From Agmasoma carcini (nom. nud.) (lineage: Eukaryota; Microsporidia; Thelohaniidae), in NCBI GenBank assembly GCA_029232285.1, contig JAOXFI010000061.1, forward strand, positions 1-31,079: 31,079 bases of DNA, given 5' to 3'. The notes beneath the pieces are model-generated. The model ran no database searches. It was not told where the DNA came from and worked only from the letters and a program-made list of their open reading frames with translations. Positions 25,691-31,079 of this stretch are shown here, in pieces. Every line of letters begins with the position of its first letter. Positions within the stretch are counted from its first letter, which is position 1. The position numbers were made by a program, and so were the translations under genes.

Positions 25691-26480
25691 AATATACCAT
25701 TTCTAGGCTTGAGTATGTGTGCCATTCATCATAAAATATAACTGAGCAATCTTCAACCTTTATTGAAAAGTTTTCATATCTTTTTGATCACCCAAAAACT
25801 TATAGTCTATTTATCTAATTCCCAAAATTTATGTTATTTATCACAACAGCTTCACTATCAATTATTTCTACAAGCTCATCACCTTGTATAATAAACGATT
25901 ACTGTTATTTTTTCTTCGACCAATAAATTTAGGAATATAGCAGTCTATTGTTCAAGTATCTTATATAGACGAGCTAATGATACTATTACAGAATAAAACA
26001 TCCTTAATACATACAACCATTAATAGATGGTATCGCTATAACGACCAATTAACTTGTAGAACATCCTATAAACTTTTTCTATTATTTAGAAAATTTAACA
26101 TTTCTAAAATATTCAAAATTAAATGCATTATTTGGCAAATCCATTGAACAATTGGTTTGACAATCTTTATTTGTATGTTTTAATGTTAATATTTTGTTTC
26201 TTTTCGATTTTTCTCAATACACAACTAAATGTAATATTTATTTCAACATAAATCATCAAAATCTTAAGATAATCTTGAAAATACCTCCTCACACGTCACG
26301 TATTAAGTTGAAAACATTTTCAAAAGCCACCTCACATCTTTTACCGATGATTTGGTATAGAGAGAAAAAACTATAATTAAGGTATTTCATCATTACATGT
26401 GTGATCACATATTCAGAATTAAGAGTGTGTACCAGTTAAGCACGCAATAGGACAAACTCTCCTCATATGAATCAGGTTAT
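25690..26480 (-). pseudogene. ISXO2-like transposase relic 2
   Basis: Reading down the minus strand, pieces of one ISXO2-like transposase appear in order: a CP..C zinc-ribbon-like remnant (about 26,440-26,460), YFQDYLKILMIYVEINITF (about 26,240-26,300; family: FF..s.l.l.kIL.iiY), a VQW-type segment (about 26,140-26,160), IPKFIGRRKNNSNRLLYK (about 25,884-25,940; family: IDESKFGRRKYNRGR), and SVIFYDEWHTYSSLEM (about 25,697-25,745; family: siI.SDeWraY..L). Stops and frame changes break it throughout. The DEW block is the clearest. Confidence 0.65.
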
Positions 26481-26975
26481 TAAATATTTTTTCTATGGGT
26501 TTTATATTTTCTTATAATATATTTGATAAAATGTGATTATTTGATGTATTTAAGTTTTTTTGAGTGAGTTTTAAATATTTTATATAAAGGTCATAAAAAT
26601 GTACTTGTATTTGCTTTGGAAAGACAGGTGATACTACTTCTGTTGTTCAATCACGTAGTTACCGTCTGTTATAGATACATTTAACTATAATTTTTATTAA
26701 ATATGATTTATTATTAATTCTATTTTATTGTATTCGATTGCCAGTATTTTAAATGGCAGTTGTGAATTTATTTTGTTTTTTTACAATAAATTTTCACAAC
26801 TTTATTATTTTGATATTATTAAATATTTAATATCTTTAGACCACAATATAGATCAATCTGTTTTATTGTGAATTCCTTATGGACAATTTCTTAAAAAAAT
26901 TAAGGGATTTAAGTCTAGACCTTGATTAACTTGGTAGTTTTTTTGTAATAACAAATTATTATTTTTTTAAAAATA
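26481..26975. other. Gene-free region with an inverted repeat
   Basis: An imperfect hairpin of 19-bp arms lies at 26758-26776 and 26783-26801 (AGTTGTGAATTTATTTTGT and near-complement). It may be the end of a transposon. Nothing else is recognised. Confidence 0.4.
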
Positions 26976-26977
26976 TT

Positions 26978-27420
26978 ATATATTTCTTAGTTTTATAAGT
27001 TTTAAACTCTTATCTTTAGTTGTAATAATAAGACACAGCTTATCATTTATCATCACCCCGAGATATTTATATTTTTCAACATGCAATATTTTTATTCTCA
27101 CTGTTACTCCTTTCAAATTATTTAAATATCATTAATATAGATATTAAATTATGTTGGGTTGATGGAACATTCTATTTGACCTTTCTTTCGAGCTTCAAAG
27201 GCTTAGTGGTCTCAGTTCTTATTTTTACTTTAAGCTTGATAGTTTTGTATATATTTTAGAATTTTATAGCTTACACCAGCCTTATCCGTTTTTCTAATAA
27301 ATATTATGGTCTGTACTATTTAAAGTAACCTCATCATTATATAATCATCTTTCAACTAGTTTTGTAATATTTCAACTAGTGTCATACATTCACAGGAACG
27401 CTTAAGTCTTACTTGTTTCC
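26978..27420 (-). pseudogene. Non-LTR (LINE-type) reverse transcriptase relic, palm and thumb
   Basis: In order on the minus strand: RSCECMTLVEILQN (about 27,361-27,402; LINE fingers, where a Gln/Ser stretch precedes long helices), RKTDKAGVSYKILKYIQN (about 27,238-27,293), KVKIRTETTKPLKLERKVK (27,175-27,231; the LINE VRV.G..S..F....GVRQG region) and VEKYKYLGVMINDKL (about 27,037-27,083; the LINE FKYLGV block). The catalytic YADD segment that should lie between the last two blocks is gone. The relic ends at a stop near 26,980. Confidence 0.75.
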
Positions 27421-27719
27421 TTTTAATATTTAGCAAAAAAGACACTCATGATTGTATAATTATAATAATTTAGAACTTTATAATAATTGTATTCCAATTG
27501 TTCTTTGTCAAATCACCTTTATTACCTTTTAATTCACCAAAAATTTTATAATTCGAGTTGTTCTGAAATTTATTACCAAATTATATTGTCATTTGGGTAT
27601 TTTTCTTTAATATGTTAAATTTAGATATCAAATATTTATATTTTGGTATCTATTGTAATCATTTGAGTCATGTTGTTTCTTATAATTTACGTCCAATTAA
27701 TTCAAAATTAAATTAATAT
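27421..27719 (-). pseudogene. Possible continuation of the LINE relic
   Basis: On the minus strand this stretch lies where upstream reverse-transcriptase sequence should be, but no motif is clear. Listed as uncertain; composition is like the flanking relic. Confidence 0.25.
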
Positions 27720-28400
27720 TTAAGATCAAATCGTTTTTTATAAATTATAGTAATGTTTGATTTGCAAAATCTATGTAGAGTGACACAATCAATTGAAGAA
27801 ATAATTGAGTTCTGATCAGAGAATTTGGGTTATTAAGAATTTATTTATATTCTGAAATATATCAAAAACGAATGAATTATTGACTAGAATGCTTTTAGAT
27901 CCAACAAAAATACAAAATAATCATAGAAATATGTTCTATTATATTATGAAAAAAGATAATCTACAAAATATAATAATATTTTATTCAAACCAATGTATTC
28001 TTAGCCGAGAGAAAAGAATTTGTCAAATTGATAAATCAAAACTGCATTATAAGCAGAAATACCATGTAAGTAGGTTTTCTGATAAATATGAGTAGTTTTT
28101 TGGTATTTTTGACACACATAATAAACCTTCAAAGTTTTATGTTCACCTGATAGAACAAAAATACCCTTTAGAAATGGTACAATTATTTGGAGTGATGAGT
28201 AGACACTTTATAGATTGTGGGTTTTTTATATAAATCTTGAGAATAGCATTCATACTCAAAATGTTGAATCGCCACGGAATCAGTAAAAATAAAAGAGATA
28301 TATCTTCACCCGATTTGTATTATTATCTAATCGAGTTGATGTGGAAGAGAAACATAGGCAAGATTTGATTTGATAAAATAAATAATTGTTTTTCAAAAAA
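27720..28400 (+). pseudogene. ISXO2-like transposase relic 3, inside the LINE relic
   Basis: The clearest of the three relics. On the plus strand: MLLDPTKIQNNHRNMFYY (27,889 onward, DNA-binding part), ICQIDKSKLHYKQKYHV (about 28,020-28,070; family: IVEIDESK..YKrKYnvGR, with the family's Glu replaced by Lys), WVFGIFDT-type FFGIFDTHNKPSKFYV (about 28,096-28,143), EMVQLF, SRHFIDC (about 28,199-28,219; family: NHS..FVD) and YYYLIELMWKRNI (about 28,319-28,357; family: L.eFMWR.N). Stops occur at 28,093 and later. It sits between two same-strand parts of the LINE relic and runs opposite to them, so it probably inserted into the LINE. Confidence 0.8.
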
Positions 28401-28470
28401 ATGAAAATTTTGCCCAATTAGACGAAAACCGACTTGATCCATAATTTTATATTATTATTGTTTAAAATAT

Positions 28471-28677
28471 CTATTTGGCTTTTATCAACATATCTTCCCA
28501 GCTTTTTTGTGGGTCACATTCCTTTATTGAATATTTTTTATTCTTTAGAAACCTCATTATTCCTTTTCTTATATCATTACATTTTCTTCTATAGCTTATG
28601 GGAGAATTCTTGTTTGGTTTTATTTCTTTGTGTAGGCGTTTTTTGTCTTTAATCAAATTTGTTATCTTTTTCAGCAT
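28471..28677 (-). pseudogene. LINE relic, segment upstream of the reverse transcriptase
   Basis: A 68-codon open stretch on the minus strand reads YRRKCNDIRKGIMRFLKNKK and DPQKSWEDMLIKAK. In LINE polyproteins the stretch between endonuclease and reverse transcriptase has this style (basic helices, then dPkkFW...). It points the same way as the reverse-transcriptase relic at 26,978-27,420. The assignment rests on pattern and position. Confidence 0.45.
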
Positions 28678-28681
28678 GACG

Positions 28682-28942
28682 AGAAACCACCACGAAGATT
28701 TTTAACTGTTTTTGATATTAAAAACTTTAAAAGTCTCGTCCCATAACGTTATAATGTTTTTCGGTATTCAAAGAAGCCACCACGAAGATTTTTAACTGTT
28801 TTTGATATTAAAAATTTTAAAAGTCTCGTCTCATAACGTTATAATATTTTTCGGTATTCAAAGAAACCACCACGAAGATTTTTAACTGTTTTTGATATTA
28901 AAAACTTTAAAAGTCTCGTCTCATAACGTTATAATGTTTTTC
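28682..28942. repeat. 90-bp tandem repeat, 2.9 copies
   Basis: Units start at 28682, 28772 and 28862 (AGAA(A/G)CCACCACGAAGATT), and differ at only a handful of positions. Each holds the palindrome ATAACGTTAT. High similarity suggests recent expansion inside otherwise decayed sequence. Confidence 0.93.
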
Positions 28943-29410
28943 ATAATTCTATACCCAGTCTTGATGTCTAACAAGCGCTTTAAGCTTTTTTATTTGATAT
29001 TAATATATGTTGGTACTGATATATTGATTTCTCTTAACACCATTCTTTTATTTAGATAGACAATAATCCTTTTATGATTCGCTATTATTTGGAATAAATT
29101 TTCAAAAATTAAGTTATGATACTCAAACCATTTTTTAGATTGAGATGTGATTATTTTCCAATCGCTTTCTATTACAATATTCTCATCCCAGTGATTTCGA
29201 CAGAATTATAGCATTTTTCATTTGGTTTTATTAAAATTGTTTGAGTTCTTGTTAAAGTATATATTTAGCAAATAAAAGCTTTTAACTGTCGTAGAGAGTT
29301 TATCCACTATAATTTTATATTGATTAATGTTTAGTTCTCTTCTTATTGCAGTTATAAAACCCTTTTAATTTTTTTATTTTATGTCTTGTAGCAATAAAAA
29401 ATCTGATTTT
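28943..29410 (-). pseudogene. Possible 5' part of the LINE or other mobile relic
   Basis: An open minus-strand stretch of about 60 codons (near 29,010-29,190) includes SDWKIITSQSKKWFEYHN and further charged helices. No endonuclease motif is recognised. Identification as mobile-element remains is a guess from the setting. Confidence 0.3.
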
Positions 29411-29499
29411 TTCTTATGATAATATTAGAGCTCTAAATGTTTGTAATAAAGTATATTTATATTTAAAGTGTCTATTACCATATTAATGGGTATATTTTT

Positions 29500-29630
29500 A
29501 AGATTTGTATTCTCTCTGACTTCTTCAAATGTTATATTTAGTATTATTAATAAATAAACGATCATTTTTTTGATTTCTCTGACTTCTTCAAATCTTATAT
29601 TTGGTATTATGAATAAATAAACGATCATTC
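29500..29630. repeat. Two imperfect 60-63 bp direct repeats
   Basis: TCTCTGACTTCTTCAAAT begins at about 29,512 and again at 29,575; both copies continue through CTTATATTTxGTATTAT to AAATAAACGATCATT. Confidence 0.8.
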
Positions 29631-30375
29631 TTATGATTCTATAAAATATTTATATATTTTATATTGAAGTATAAAATCTATATCTCATTAAAGAATTGGA
29701 TGTGTTAGACTTGATACCCTCCCCAACACTCGTAGGAGAATATTGATTAAGAACTTGGTTTGAGTAATATAATCTTATTATTTAACACAGCTTCAATTAT
29801 ATATTAATTATTCTTTTAAAAGGGTATATATAATATTCCTTTTTAGGTCATCCACCAGATTCTATTTATTTTTAGTTCTTATAATGTTATGTTTTGAATA
29901 GATAAATTAATATATTCCGCACTGGTATTTATAAGTTTAGAAATATAAAATTTATTTAATATTTATCGGATATTATTCTAATACACCTCAGTTCGATTCC
30001 TATAGACATTATATTTTTATAAATACCACCTATTCCTTAAGTGTGTCTAATATATTTTCTTTTTTTGGTCTTTGGGTCTGACTCTTTCATGTATAGCTTT
30101 ATCATCCTTAAGTCATATAATTTATCAATCATTTTATTCTTTAAGAAATTGGTATTTTTATCAATAAGCTTATCTTTTTACTGTTGCTAGTTCTCGTCCT
30201 ATAATTTTCTAAATTAATTAATCTTTCATCAGTTTTAGTTTATAGTTGATGAATGCTAGATTGTTATCAATATTATATCATATCTTAGAGTTGTTAATTG
30301 ATGATTTTTGGAATTTTAATCTTTTAGTGTTTTCTTCATAAATATTTTTTGTTTTTGACCCAATTTTCTCTAGTA
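29631..30375. other. Gene-free A/T-rich region
   Basis: No gene, RNA or ordered repeat is supported. Confidence 0.5.
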
Positions 30376-30515
30376 CAATAATTTTATATAATAATTTTAT
30401 ATAATAATTTCCTATAATAATAATTTCCTATAATAATAATAATTTTTCCTATAATAATAATTTTTCCTATAATAATTTCCTATAATATAATTTCCTATAA
30501 TAATAATTTTTAAAA
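30376..30515. repeat. CCTATAATAATAATTT simple repeats
   Basis: Units of TTTCCTATAATAATAAT of varying length run up to the promoter-proximal TTTTTAAAAATTTTT palindrome of the next gene. Confidence 0.85.
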
Positions 30516-30540
30516 ATTTTTTTATATAAAAATTATCCAA

Positions 30541-30975
30541 ATGATTAGAAATGAAATTCTTTATAGATTAATAACAGAAGGAGAAGTAAAAACTAATTTT
30601 AAATACAATTTAAATGATATAAACAATTATTTAAATGTTCTTAACTATGTAGCTGTTGAATGGCCATCTAGATCTTATTTAGTATTGAAAGATTTATCAA
30701 GAAATAATGAAATTAAATCACCGTGGGATGAATTTACATTAAGTGAGCTTAAAAGCAGTTTTAAAAAGATTGTTTTAAATGAAGAATTGGATGAAATTTA
30801 TAAAAATGTTAAGGGATGGATAAATAATGGTAATTTAACTAGAAGAGCTTTAATACAATTTGAATCTTTTATATTAAGCATTGGTGGGAGGTTTACTAAG
30901 TGTAAGTTGTGCAATATTTTAGTTGATGGTGGAGATTATCATGATTATTGTAAAAAATTATTAAAGAAAAATTAA
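30541..30975 (+). CDS. Hypothetical protein with C-terminal CxxC...HxxxC motif, 144 residues
   Basis: The family is not recognised. Residues 1-110 look helical and charged, with WPSRSYLVLKDLSRNN near 41-56. The C-terminus carries GGRFTKCKLCNILVDGGDYH followed by DYC, so C-x2-C-x11-H-x3-C spacing could bind one zinc. The frame is intact and the start lies behind TTTTTAAAAATTTTT plus CCAA, which resembles other starts in this window. A nuclear role is possible for a small zinc-binding protein but nothing here proves it. Confidence 0.65.
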   Translation: MIRNEILYRLITEGEVKTNFKYNLNDINNYLNVLNYVAVEWPSRSYLVLKDLSRNNEIKSPWDEFTLSELKSSFKKIVLNEELDEIYKNVKGWINNGNLTRRALIQFESFILSIGGRFTKCKLCNILVDGGDYHDYCKKLLKKN

Positions 30976-30979
30976 TAAT

Positions 30980-31079
30980 AGAAATTATAAATTTTTTATA
31001 TATAAATTTGTGTATAAGTATATAGTGTTATATGTATATGTATAAGTATATAGTGTATATGTATAAGTATATAGTGTAG
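30980..31079. repeat. TATGTATAAGTATATAGTG tandem repeat
   Basis: About three units at the right edge of the window; the array probably continues beyond it. Confidence 0.8.

Noticed and set aside
27880..28095. A 71-residue independent gene
   Set aside because: It is one readable piece of the broken ISXO2-like transposase that continues in other frames.
28682..28942. CRISPR-like array
   Set aside because: The 90-bp units are contiguous with no unique spacers, and the context is eukaryotic.
29991..30000. GTTCGATTCC, a tRNA B-box-like sequence
   Set aside because: The flanks cannot form a T-stem and no A-box or acceptor pairing is found upstream.

Overview
The window looks like nuclear DNA of a microsporidian. 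It is very AT-rich. The genes are intron-free and often tightly packed: two convergent stop codons lie 6 bp apart (RhoGEF/YKT6), and two divergent start codons are separated by 27 bp (VMA16/small ORF). Proteins are short versions of eukaryotic families: a 98-residue RPC9, a 146-residue TAF11 and a 199-residue YIP1. Several starts are preceded by a CCC triplet and an A/T palindrome, as described for microsporidian promoters. Assignment to Microsporidia is an inference; the genus cannot be read from the sequence alone.

Layout. 1-6.5 kb: Pol III subunit RPC9 (+), two USP-type deubiquitinases that look like diverged tandem paralogues (both -), and between them YIP1 and TAF11 (+). 6.5-10.2 kb: gene-poor, with an ISXO2-like transposase relic and several minisatellites. 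10.2-16.8 kb: an MCM8-like helicase, the RING subunit RBX1, a Rho1 exchange factor (DH-PH-CNH, ROM2-like) and, convergent, the R-SNARE YKT6. 17.4-23.6 kb: cytosolic HSP70 behind an exceptionally clear heat-shock element, a NEK-like kinase, ribosomal protein eL22, an unknown 184-residue protein, a 67-residue protein with a Cys-rich tail, the V-ATPase proteolipid c'' (VMA16) and a 65-residue helical protein. 23.6-30.5 kb: a transposon graveyard holding a Tc1/mariner element with recognisable inverted repeats and TA flanks, two more ISXO2-like relics and a LINE-type reverse-transcriptase relic apparently split by one of them. 30.5-31 kb: an unknown protein with a C-terminal CxxC...HxxxC motif.

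The genes are mostly housekeeping functions: transcription (RPC9, TAF11), ubiquitin turnover (two USPs, RBX1), secretory traffic (YIP1, YKT6, VMA16), replication or repair (MCM8-like), cell-wall and Rho signalling (ROM2-like), chaperone and translation (HSP70, eL22). No operon or defence-like gene system is visible. The points most worth following are the HSP70 promoter, the EEVN tail of HSP70, the CC-terminal YKT6, the paired USPs (one membrane-anchored), the MCM8-type helicase and the nested transposon relics.
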